DNA from: Acidimicrobiaceae bacterium
Lineage (GTDB): Bacteria > Actinomycetota > Acidimicrobiia > Acidimicrobiales > UBA10347
DNA: 6,452 bases
Reading direction: 5' to 3'
Assembly (NCBI GenBank): GCA_003485885.1
Contig: DNHM01000170.1
Coordinates: 1-6,452, forward strand
This document shows positions 1 through 6,374 of this stretch, in pieces (the stretch's first letter is position 1; every line of letters starts with the position of its first letter). The position numbers were made by a program, and so were the translations under genes. The notes beneath the pieces are model-generated. The model saw nothing but the letters and a program-made list of their open reading frames with translations. It had not been told where the DNA came from and ran no database searches.

Positions 1-843
1 TCGTCCACGGTTGAGCCGATTTCGGTACGGGTGGCTGAGTTGTTCGAAGAGGTTGCTCCTGGCGTGTTCGTGGATGTTGAAGGTCCGGGCACGGGTGATG
101 GTTTCAAGAAGTTCTGTTCTGGTGAGACCGATATCAGCGATGCCAGTCGTCAGATCAAGGATGCTGAAGCCGAGGAATGTGCGGCTGCGGGTATCGAGTT
201 CACCGAGATCCTGGTGGGTATCGATGGTATTGGTGTGATGACGAGCGAGAACAACACGGCGGTCGAGTGTGTGACCTTTGGTGATCTGTATGGCCTGGTT
301 GGTCCTGAGTCTGATGGTGTGACCAGTTGGGCTGATGCGAATGACATCACTGGTGTGGGTTTGCCGGATGCGCCGTTGACGATCTTTGGTCCGGGTGAAG
401 AGTCGGGTACCTATGACAGTTTCATCGAGATTGTGATCGAGGACATTGCCGAGGAACGTGGTCAGGAAGCGTCGACTCGTTCGACGTACAGCCCGTCGGC
501 TGATGACAATGTGATCTTGTCCGGCATTCAGAGTTCAGATACGAGTCTTGGTTGGGTCGGGTTTGCTTTTGCCGCCAATGCTGAGGGTTCCAAGCTGTTG
601 CAGGTTGACGGTGGCGACGGTTGTGTTGAAGCAACCCCGGCAACGATTGCCAGCAACGAGTACCCGGTCAGCCGGAACCTGTACATCTATGTGAACAACG
701 CCAAAGCTGCGGCCAACCCGGCACTCGCAGGGTTCGTCGACTTCTACGTCACCACCGGCCTGAACGAGGCAGTTGCCTCGGTTGGCTACGTCGAGCTCGC
801 CGACACAGCCAAGGCTGAGGTTGCCTCAGCGTGGCAGGGCTGA
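1..843 (+). CDS. pstS: Phosphate ABC transporter substrate-binding protein PstS, 5' truncated
   Basis: This is the extracytoplasmic phosphate-binding protein that delivers phosphate to the PstCA channel. The frame is open from base 1, and its first residues, SSTVEPIS, match the family's phosphate-binding loop, so the gene starts before the window; the GTG at 31 is internal. The signal peptide and roughly the first 50-70 residues are missing. Further family signatures, in fragment numbering, are ETDISDASR at about 42-50, the anion-binding ESGTYDSF at about 134-141, the LGWVGFAF segment at about 183-190 and YPVSRNLYIYV at about 221-231. The FCSGETDISDASR style and the GPG-E-E-SGT loop resemble the SphX-like branch more than E. 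coli PstS, whose Arg-Ala-Asp before Gly-Ser-Gly-Thr is not present here. The gene ends with TGA and is followed by pstC after 97 nt. Codon use changes near position 600 (see findings). PstS identity is secure; the subfamily is inferred. Confidence 0.95.
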   Translation, partial: SSTVEPISVRVAELFEEVAPGVFVDVEGPGTGDGFKKFCSGETDISDASRQIKDAEAEECAAAGIEFTEILVGIDGIGVMTSENNTAVECVTFGDLYGLVGPESDGVTSWADANDITGVGLPDAPLTIFGPGEESGTYDSFIEIVIEDIAEERGQEASTRSTYSPSADDNVILSGIQSSDTSLGWVGFAFAANAEGSKLLQVDGGDGCVEATPATIASNEYPVSRNLYIYVNNAKAAANPALAGFVDFYVTTGLNEAVASVGYVELADTAKAEVASAWQG

Positions 844-848
844 GCGTC

Positions 849-889
849 TGTGCAGATGGGGTCGACCATCCCCTTTGGTGGACTGCACA
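849..889 (+). promoter_or_regulatory. Hairpin between pstS and pstC
   Basis: A perfect 7-bp inverted repeat, TGTGCAG at 849-855 and CTGCACA at 883-889, encloses either a GGGG/CCCC stem (858-861 with 870-873) or a CCATC/GGTGG stem with one G-T wobble (866-870 with 877-881). It begins 6 nt after the pstS stop. No T-run follows, so it is not a classical intrinsic terminator. In this position such a structure could protect the 3' end of a processed pstS mRNA or attenuate read-through, giving more PstS than channel subunits. The pairing is seen directly; the function is inferred. Confidence 0.4.
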
Positions 890-909
890 TCCGGTCTTGG
901 TCAACCATC
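860..909 (+). repeat. 11-nt imperfect direct repeat in the pstS-pstC gap
   Basis: GGTCGACCATC at 860-870 recurs as GGTCAACCATC at 899-909, a 10 of 11 match with starts 39 nt apart. The first copy lies within the hairpin, and its GGTCGACC core is palindromic. It could be a binding-site pair for a response regulator, but the copies are not adjacent as in known actinobacterial PHO boxes, so the role is open and chance is possible. Confidence 0.3.
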
Positions 910-940
910 ATGCTCTCGATACACCAGTAGGTTCTAGGCC

Positions 941-2152
941 ATGACTGACTTCTCCGTGACCAATACGGTCACATCGACACGGGCTCGCGCACCCCTGTCG
1001 GTCGAAGCCCTAGCCGGTCCCCAACGCCGCCAACGCAAGGAAGCCATCATCCGTGGTTTGTTCTTCGCGGCGGCGATGGTCTCGGTTCTGATCTCAGTCT
1101 TGATAATCGTTAGTCTGATCCGCGAGGCATGGACCTTTATCACCCAAGTCGATTGGTCCGTGACCTGGGGCGAAACGGGCTGGTTCCCGCGGCGTGGTTT
1201 GTACGACATGCCAACCTTGTTGGTGTCGTCGATCATCGTCACGGTCGTGGCCATGTTGGTCGCCGGGCCGCTTGGCCTTGGCGCCGCCATCTACCTAAGC
1301 GAATATGCGAGTCGCCGCACCCGAGGCATATTGAAGCCGGTGCTCGAAGTCCTTGCTGGCGTGCCCTCGGTTGTGCTCGGTTTCTTTGCCTTGTTCTTCA
1401 TTAGCCCCCAGGTAATCGAGAAGATCGGGCGAAGCGCATGGTTGTGGATTGGCTACACCATCTCGGTTATGGCCGCTGCCGGTGTTGCCGTATGGGCGCT
1501 GCGCCAGTGGCGTGACTCAAGCGCCGAGGCCACCACGATCATCAAACGAGTGATCACGCTGGTCGTGCTTATCGGTCTCGTCTTCGTGCTCTTCTGGTGG
1601 GTCAACTCCATCGCCCAAGACTGTTCACCTGTCGCCGGTGACACCGCTGCATGTCCCTCCGAGAATGCATTCACCGTCAAACGAAGCGGCCAGCTTGCTG
1701 CGGCGGCGATTGGGGTGGGGATCTTGACGATTCCCTTGGTTGCATCGGTCGCCGAAGACGCACTCGCAGCGGTTCCACGAGAACTCCGCGAAGCAAGTGC
1801 GGGCCTAGGAGCACGTAAGGCAACGACCACTCGACAGGTTGTACTTCCGGCTGCAGTGTCGGGCATCGTGGCCGCGTTCATCATTGGTATCTCCCGAGCA
1901 CTTGGCGAGACCATGGTGGTGTTCATGGCAGGCGGTGCCGCCGACGCGGCGGAGTTCACCTCGTCACCATTCGAAGGTGGCCTAACCATGACTGCTGGTA
2001 TGGCCTCGCTCGCAACCGGCACCGACAGCGTGGTTGGCGAGGGGCTCACGTTTCAGAGCCTGTACTTCGTTGGTCTGGTGCTGTTCGCAATCACGTTGCT
2101 GCTGAACATTTTGGCCGGACGATTTGTGGCCCGAGTGCGGGAGCGTTACTAA
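941..2152 (+). CDS. pstC: Phosphate ABC transporter permease PstC, with an internal insertion
   Basis: PstC forms the phosphate channel in the cytoplasmic membrane together with PstA. The 403-residue protein has a cytoplasmic N-terminus of about 35 residues and a first membrane helix at about 37-60. The MetI-like permease core contains GAAIYLSEYA (114-123), [16 protein letters not shown] (134-149), the EAA loop that contacts PstB (E284-A-S, G290, L302-P303) and the SRALGETMVV helix (318-327). Usual PstC proteins have about 300-330 residues. The excess is mainly a segment at about 164-247, between the VLGFFALFF helix and the QLAAAAIGVGILTIPL helix, which adds two predicted helices (about 166-187 and 203-221) and a polar loop with Cys228 and Cys238. 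The ATG at 941 has only a weak upstream AGG for ribosome binding. The TAA stop overlaps the pstA start codon, so the two permeases are probably translationally coupled. Confidence 0.95.
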   Translation: MTDFSVTNTVTSTRARAPLSVEALAGPQRRQRKEAIIRGLFFAAAMVSVLISVLIIVSLIREAWTFITQVDWSVTWGETGWFPRRGLYDMPTLLVSSIIVTVVAMLVAGPLGLGAAIYLSEYASRRTRGILKPVLEVLAGVPSVVLGFFALFFISPQVIEKIGRSAWLWIGYTISVMAAAGVAVWALRQWRDSSAEATTIIKRVITLVVLIGLVFVLFWWVNSIAQDCSPVAGDTAACPSENAFTVKRSGQLAAAAIGVGILTIPLVASVAEDALAAVPRELREASAGLGARKATTTRQVVLPAAVSGIVAAFIIGISRALGETMVVFMAGGAADAAEFTSSPFEGGLTMTAGMASLATGTDSVVGEGLTFQSLYFVGLVLFAITLLLNILAGRFVARVRERY

Positions 2153-2154
2153 TG
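2139..2154 (+). promoter_or_regulatory. pstA ribosome binding site and TAATG stop-start overlap
   Basis: GGGAG at 2139-2143 lies 8 nt before the pstA ATG (2152-2154). The pstC stop codon TAA (2150-2152) shares its last A with that ATG. This is a typical termination-reinitiation junction and should keep PstC and PstA close to 1:1. The overlap also supports the choice of the long pstA reading frame. Confidence 0.7.
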
Positions 2155-3900
2155 GCGATAACCACACTCGGAAGCGGCGACATAACCGCACGCGTCGAAG
2201 AAACCATCAAACGTCGGGGTGCCGACTCGACATCGGTAGCGATGGTATGGACATCACTCGCTGCCGCAGGCGGACTGCTCGCCGTCGTCGCTATGTTCGT
2301 GATCTGGTACGCCGACGTTCGCACCGCGACCGCCTGGTACTCAGGTTTTATGCCCCCGATTGCGCTGCTGCTGGTCCTCGCTGGCGCCGTTGTGCTGGTT
2401 GGCAAGCAGCTGATTGGCCGTGGTCGACAAGAAATCCGGGTCAACGCCGACCTGTTTCTGTATACGATTTTTGTCGTCGGTGCGCTTGTGCTGATGCTCC
2501 GTCAGATGTGGAAGGGCGACCTCGACAACGGGGTCTACCTACTCGCCGTGCCACTTGTTGGCCTAGTCCTGGCAATGACCGGACTGGTCCAGAAGGCGCC
2601 ACAACTGTCGTCGCCACTAGCTACACGAGCCGGGTTTGCGGTTGCCGGGCTCGCAACGATCGCGCTCATTCGACAGCTTGTTCGAGGCGACCTGGTCGGC
2701 GCGGTCTATCTGATCGGCATTGTGTTGTCGATCGCGATCTTGGTTGGACTGAGCAACGTCGAACTGTCGCGGGCCACACTTGAACTCGAGCAGGTCGCGC
2801 TTGGGCTTGCAAGCCTGGGCGCAGGCCTCATCATCATGAAACGTATGCTCGACCCAGAGTTCGCTACCGGCGGCTGGGCGTGGGGGCTACTTGCTGCTGT
2901 GGCTGTCGTAGCAGCAGCGTTGGCAGCCTGCCAATACTTGGGTGTCCTGAGCCTGTTCCAGGTGGCGCTGTTCGTGGCGCTTTCGCTGAGCGTGATCATT
3001 CTGGTCGTGCTACTTGCCCAGGTGATCGGCGATGGGTGGCCGGTGCTCAGCGAACGTCTCAACGACTTCTGGTCGGGCACGCTTCGGTCTCGTTCCGAAG
3101 ATGACCAGCTCGGCATCAGCCAGGGAATTCTCGGCTCGTTCTGGATCGCGGTGTTCGTCGTGGTCTTGGCGTTCCCTATCGGTATCGCCGCTGCGGTGTA
3201 CCTCGAGGAATACGCACCACGTAACCGGTTTACCTCGATCCTCGACATCATCGTGCGCAACCTGGCCGGTGTGCCCTCGGTGGTCTACGGCCTGCTCGGC
3301 TTGTTCCTGTTCGTCAAAGGAACAGCGGTTACCCACTGGTTCATCGATCGAATCAACTCGGTGTGGTCGTCGGTCTTCAACGAGGAAGAACTCATCGAGG
3401 TCGGACAAAGCACGTTGTTCGCCGGCGGTGTCACGTTGGCAATTCTTGTATTGCCGATTGTGATCATTACCGCTGCCGAGGCTGTTCGAGCTGTGCCACA
3501 AAGCCTGCGCGAAGGTGCCTATGGCGTCGGCGCCACCAAGTGGGAAGTCATCAAGAGCCAAGTGCTTCCTTTTGCTGCGCCTGGGATTCTGACCGGCACA
3601 TTGCTGGCTTTGGCCCGGGCAGTTGGTGAAGCTGCGCCGCTCATTCTGGTCGGAGCGATCACCGGCCGGTTGGCCCCCCGAGACTCGATGTTCGGCGGCT
3701 TCGATCAGTTCTTCGGCCAGTTCGCCGACCGGTTTACGGCAATGCCCATCGTGATCGTTGGTTGGGTCCGAAATGCAGGCGTTGACAAGGGATTCGCGCC
3801 GGCTGCAGGTGCCGCAATCGTCATGCTGTTGGTGTTTGTGATCATGATGAATTCAGTCGCGGTGTTGTTGCGTAACTATTTTGAGAAGAAGCGAGCCTGA
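2152..3900 (+). CDS. pstA: Phosphate ABC transporter permease PstA with a large N-terminal membrane extension
   Basis: PstA is the second channel subunit of the PstSCAB importer. The C-terminal part, from about residue 268, is a complete PstA: a helix at 268-293, then a MetI-like core with [12 protein letters not shown] (344-355), [15 protein letters not shown] (370-384), the EAA loop that contacts PstB (E454-G-A, G458, L472-P473) and [18 protein letters not shown] (488-505). A segment of about 30 residues at 389-419 between GLFLFVKG and the next helix also looks longer than usual. The striking feature is the first 265 residues. They add about eight hydrophobic segments, near 31-53, 64-84, 101-116, 128-145, 160-173, 183-200, 213-229 and 241-262, and give a protein of 582 residues where about 280-300 is usual. 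Recurring R-Q--G-D-type loops at 117, 174 and 231 suggest an internal repeat. The start is backed by the coupled TAATG junction and a good ribosome binding site. The role of the extension is unknown. Confidence 0.95.
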   Translation: MAITTLGSGDITARVEETIKRRGADSTSVAMVWTSLAAAGGLLAVVAMFVIWYADVRTATAWYSGFMPPIALLLVLAGAVVLVGKQLIGRGRQEIRVNADLFLYTIFVVGALVLMLRQMWKGDLDNGVYLLAVPLVGLVLAMTGLVQKAPQLSSPLATRAGFAVAGLATIALIRQLVRGDLVGAVYLIGIVLSIAILVGLSNVELSRATLELEQVALGLASLGAGLIIMKRMLDPEFATGGWAWGLLAAVAVVAAALAACQYLGVLSLFQVALFVALSLSVIILVVLLAQVIGDGWPVLSERLNDFWSGTLRSRSEDDQLGISQGILGSFWIAVFVVVLAFPIGIAAAVYLEEYAPRNRFTSILDIIVRNLAGVPSVVYGLLGLFLFVKGTAVTHWFIDRINSVWSSVFNEEELIEVGQSTLFAGGVTLAILVLPIVIITAAEAVRAVPQSLREGAYGVGATKWEVIKSQVLPFAAPGILTGTLLALARAVGEAAPLILVGAITGRLAPRDSMFGGFDQFFGQFADRFTAMPIVIVGWVRNAGVDKGFAPAAGAAIVMLLVFVIMMNSVAVLLRNYFEKKRA

Positions 3901-3902
3901 GA

Positions 3903-4778
3903 ATGAGTAGCGTGACCTCGACAGATGTCCCCGCGAAGGGCGTGACCGTGAGTAGTACTGATCAGACACAGATGCCGGAAGCGGCATCAGCCGAAGACGT
4001 GGTGTTCCAGACCACTGACCTCAGCGTGTTTTATGGTGACTTTCGAGCGGTCCGAGACGTCAACCTTGACATCCGTCAGGGGGAAATCACCGCGCTCATC
4101 GGCCCATCTGGCTGTGGCAAGTCCACCGTATTACGGTCGTTTAACCGGATGAACGACCTGATTCCAACCGCTCGGGTCGAAGGTCTGCTGCGCTACCGAG
4201 GCGTAGACCTGTATGACCCCAAGGTCGACGCAGTCGAAGTCCGCCGCCGCATCGGCATGGTGTTCCAGAAACCGAATCCGTTCCCAAAGTCGATCTTCGA
4301 CAATGTGGCCTATGGGCCCAGGATCGCAGGCATCAAGAACAAGAGCGAGCTGAGCGACATCGTCGAAGCATCGTTGCAGCGGGCAGCACTGTGGGAAGAG
4401 GTGAAGGATCGGCTGAGCGCATCGGCAACCGGCATGTCCGGTGGTCAGCAACAACGTCTCTGTATCGCCCGGGCGATCGCGTCGAGCCCCGACGTGTTAC
4501 TCATGGACGAACCGTGTTCGGCCCTCGACCCGATCGCTACCGCTCGTATCGAAGACCTCATGGCTGAGCTCAAACACGACTACACGATCATGATCGTGAC
4601 CCACAACATGCAGCAGGCTGCTCGAGTCAGTGATCGCACCGCATTCTTCACTGCCGAGGTCGACCCAAAGACCGAGCAGCGCACCGGCGTACTCGTGGAA
4701 TACGACGCCACAACAACCATCTTCTCGAACCCCGCCGACGAGCGAACCGAGAACTACATCACCGGCCGATTCGGCTAG
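3903..4778 (+). CDS. pstB: Phosphate ABC transporter ATP-binding protein PstB
   Basis: PstB is the cytoplasmic ATPase that drives phosphate import through PstCA. In the 291-residue protein all ABC motifs are intact: Walker [10 protein letters not shown] (67-75), Q-loop VFQKPNPFP (120-128), signature MSGGQQQR (178-185), Walker B DVLLMDEP (197-204), D-loop SALDP (206-210) and the switch His234 in VTHNMQQA. The ending NYITGRFG is typical of PstB and separates it from other ABC ATPases. Residues 1-30 are a Ser/Thr-rich leader absent from most PstB proteins. The annotated ATG follows the pstA stop by 2 nt but has a poor ribosome binding site; GTG at 3948 is a credible alternative that shortens the protein by 15 residues. 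At least two Leu codons are TTA (4131 and 4497), which is rare in GC-rich actinobacteria. Confidence 0.97.
   Translation: MSSVTSTDVPAKGVTVSSTDQTQMPEAASAEDVVFQTTDLSVFYGDFRAVRDVNLDIRQGEITALIGPSGCGKSTVLRSFNRMNDLIPTARVEGLLRYRGVDLYDPKVDAVEVRRRIGMVFQKPNPFPKSIFDNVAYGPRIAGIKNKSELSDIVEASLQRAALWEEVKDRLSASATGMSGGQQQRLCIARAIASSPDVLLMDEPCSALDPIATARIEDLMAELKHDYTIMIVTHNMQQAARVSDRTAFFTAEVDPKTEQRTGVLVEYDATTTIFSNPADERTENYITGRFG
3935..3950 (+). promoter_or_regulatory. Possible alternative pstB start with ribosome binding site
   Basis: GAAGGG at 3935-3940 stands 7 nt before an in-frame GTG at 3948. This is a better ribosome binding site than anything before the ATG at 3903. The text after the two starts is similar (ATGAGTAG and GTGAGTAG), so the leader may contain a small duplication. 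Either start leaves the ATPase domain whole. Confidence 0.4.
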
Positions 4779-4781
4779 GGG
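4777..4781 (+). promoter_or_regulatory. phoU ribosome binding site overlapping the pstB stop
   Basis: AGGGG at 4777-4781 begins within the pstB TAG stop and lies 6 nt before the phoU ATG at 4788. Its spacing and strength settle the phoU start and suggest efficient re-use of ribosomes that finish pstB. Confidence 0.65.
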
Positions 4782-4787
4782 CGCACT

Positions 4788-5558
4788 ATGACTGAAGCTC
4801 CACTCCGTGGGTCATTCCACTCCAGCCTCGACGAGGTTCGCGACGAAATTGTGCGCATGTGCGCCATGGTCACCGAGATGATTCCTCGTGCGACCGACGC
4901 GTTTTTGAACAACGACCTCGACGCAGCACAACGGCTCATCGACGACGACGATCTGCTCGATGCGGTGTCGGTCAACCTCGACACCATGTGTACCCAGCTG
5001 CTTGCGCTGCAACAGCCGATGGCGACCGACCTGCGCGAGATCGTGGCCGCCATTCGCCTCAACCCCGAGATAGAACGATCCGGCGACCTGGTCGTGAACA
5101 TTGCCAAGGCAACTCGGCGTATGTTCGGCACCGACTACGACCCGCGAATTCGCGGCTTGATCACCAAGATGAGTGAAGAAGCACAGCGCATGTTCCGCCT
5201 TGCTGGCGAGGCTTACGCCGGCCGCGACGTTGCGCTCGGTGCCGCACTCGATGACATCGACGATCGTCTCGACGACTACGCCAATGAACTCATCACTGCT
5301 GTGCTCGAAGATCACCGCCTCCACGGCAACGATCCGCAAACATCCATTCAGATGGCACTTTTGGGCCGCTTCTACGAGCGGGTTGGTGATCATGCGGTGA
5401 ACGTTGGCGAATGGGTCCGCTACATCGTCGAAGGTTGGACGCCCGAACACGCTGGCGCGGAGCGGGCACGAAACCGAAGCGCCGGCGGGGCAATCGGAGC
5501 ACGTACTGTCAGTGAAAGTGCCAGCGACCTCGCTGGTACCGACCCGGAAGACGAGTAA
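4788..5558 (+). CDS. phoU: Phosphate signalling regulator PhoU
   Basis: PhoU is a cytoplasmic helical protein that reports the state of the PstSCAB transporter to the Pho sensor kinase and restrains both uptake and signalling when phosphate is plentiful. The 256-residue protein shows the two tandem three-helix bundles of the family. Each bundle carries the conserved metal-binding motif: E96-R-S-G-D100 with N104 in the first, and E197-R-V-G-D201 with H202 and N205 in the second. The preceding MATDLREIVAAIRLNPEIER stretch is also characteristic. The last 39 or so residues (218-256) are rich in Ala, Gly, Ser, Arg and acidic residues, look disordered and lie beyond the usual family end. The gene sits 9 nt after pstB, the standard position, which supports co-transcription with the transporter. 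Confidence 0.96.
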   Translation: MTEAPLRGSFHSSLDEVRDEIVRMCAMVTEMIPRATDAFLNNDLDAAQRLIDDDDLLDAVSVNLDTMCTQLLALQQPMATDLREIVAAIRLNPEIERSGDLVVNIAKATRRMFGTDYDPRIRGLITKMSEEAQRMFRLAGEAYAGRDVALGAALDDIDDRLDDYANELITAVLEDHRLHGNDPQTSIQMALLGRFYERVGDHAVNVGEWVRYIVEGWTPEHAGAERARNRSAGGAIGARTVSESASDLAGTDPEDE

Positions 5559-5566
5559 CGACGACC

Positions 5567-6373
5567 ATGACCAAACAAGCGACACGAGTGCTCGTCACGA
5601 ACGACGACGGCATCGACGGCGAAGGGCTCCGGGTTCTCACTGCCACTTTGGTCGCCCACGGATACGAACCCATCGTGATCGCCCCCGACAGCGACTACAG
5701 CGGCGCCGGTACCTCGATCATCAGTCGGGCCGCCAGCAGCTTTAGCGGCACGAGTCGCGAGATCGCCTATCAGCAACGCACCCTTGCCGAAGCGCCTGGA
5801 GTCGAGGCATACGCGGTTGCAGCCCCACCAGCTATGTGCGCACTCCTTGCTATGCGAGGCGCCTTTGGTGAACCAGCCGACATCGTCGCGTCCGGTATCA
5901 ACTGGGGTCTCAATACTGGTGGAGCGGTCCGCCATAGCGGCACGGTGTCTGCTGCAGTCACCGCGGCTGCATTCGGCGTGCCAGCTGTGGCGGTGAGCGC
6001 CGAGCACAAATTCGACGATCTCGACGCGCCACTTCGTTTCGACACCGCAGCCGAGGTCGCGGTGCAACTAATGAAACTTTTGCCGACAAGCGGCCACCAG
6101 ATTCTGAACATCAATGTCCCTCGCTGCGGGCTTTCCGAACTTGCTGGCATCGCTGCTGCCTCGGTCTCGCAGATATCGCGCTATCGGTCCTACGTCGAGG
6201 AAAAGACCGAGAACGTATTGAAGATGGGCTTCATGGTGACCGACGACCAGGTCGAGCCTGAAAGTGACACGGGAATGGTGATGGCAGGGTTTGCTGCGGT
6301 GAGTTCACTTGTTGGAACCACGTCGATCGACTGCAGCGATCTGATTCGTCGATTCGCCGAGGAAGCGGTCTGA
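5567..6373 (+). CDS. surE: 5'/3'-nucleotidase SurE (survival protein family)
   Basis: SurE enzymes are metal-dependent phosphatases that dephosphorylate nucleoside 5'- and 3'-monophosphates, and some also act on short polyphosphate. The 268-residue protein has the N-terminal metal-binding motif TNDDG (N12, D13, D14), the substrate loop SGAGTS (45-50) and the hallmark ASGINWGLNTGG (108-119) with metal ligand N112. This is followed by RHSGTVSAA (122-130) and the GVPAVAVS strand. Length is normal to slightly long. The usual GTPADC motif reads APPAMC (86-91), so its Thr and Asp are replaced. The gene follows phoU by 8 nt with no terminator between, so it is probably part of the phosphate operon, where release of phosphate from nucleotides would make sense. 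The upstream ribosome binding site is weak: GGAAG lies rather far from the ATG. Exact substrate preference cannot be read from the sequence. Confidence 0.92.
   Translation: MTKQATRVLVTNDDGIDGEGLRVLTATLVAHGYEPIVIAPDSDYSGAGTSIISRAASSFSGTSREIAYQQRTLAEAPGVEAYAVAAPPAMCALLAMRGAFGEPADIVASGINWGLNTGGAVRHSGTVSAAVTAAAFGVPAVAVSAEHKFDDLDAPLRFDTAAEVAVQLMKLLPTSGHQILNINVPRCGLSELAGIAAASVSQISRYRSYVEEKTENVLKMGFMVTDDQVEPESDTGMVMAGFAAVSSLVGTTSIDCSDLIRRFAEEAV
6359..6365 (+). promoter_or_regulatory. Ribosome binding site of the gene at 6375
   Basis: GAGGAAG at 6359-6365, within the last codons of surE, stands 9 nt before the ATG at 6375. It is one of the best Shine-Dalgarno matches in the window and is the main evidence that the short terminal ORF is a real gene. 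Confidence 0.6.
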
Positions 6374-6374
6374 C

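Noticed and set aside
31..33. GTG as the start codon of pstS
   Set aside because: The frame is open to base 1 and the preceding residues SSTVEPIS are the conserved phosphate-binding loop, so the true start lies before the window.
889..940. Promoter directly upstream of pstC
   Set aside because: I found no convincing -35/-10 pair; TTGGTC near 897 and ATACAC near 919 are too weak to annotate.
1621..1645. GTTCACCTGTC-like match to an actinobacterial PHO half-site
   Set aside because: It lies within the pstC coding sequence, has no properly spaced second copy, and encodes the Cys-containing loop; chance is the simpler explanation.
1453..2049. Open frame of 198 codons on the - strand opposite pstC
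   Set aside because: It is low-complexity (Ala, Ser, Thr, Pro), lies entirely inside pstC and shows no domain or ribosome binding site.
2124..2783. Second + strand open frame over the pstC-pstA junction
   Set aside because: It is very rich in Arg and Cys and out of frame with the recognised membrane protein; it is a frame-shifted shadow.
4812..5585. Open frame of 257 codons on the - strand opposite phoU
   Set aside because: It mirrors the codon structure of an unmistakable phoU, has no recognisable domain, and is the expected shadow in GC-rich coding DNA.
5420..6067. Open frame of 215 codons on the - strand across phoU and surE
   Set aside because: It spans two well-supported genes and encodes a Cys-, Arg- and Gly-rich sequence unlike any family I know.
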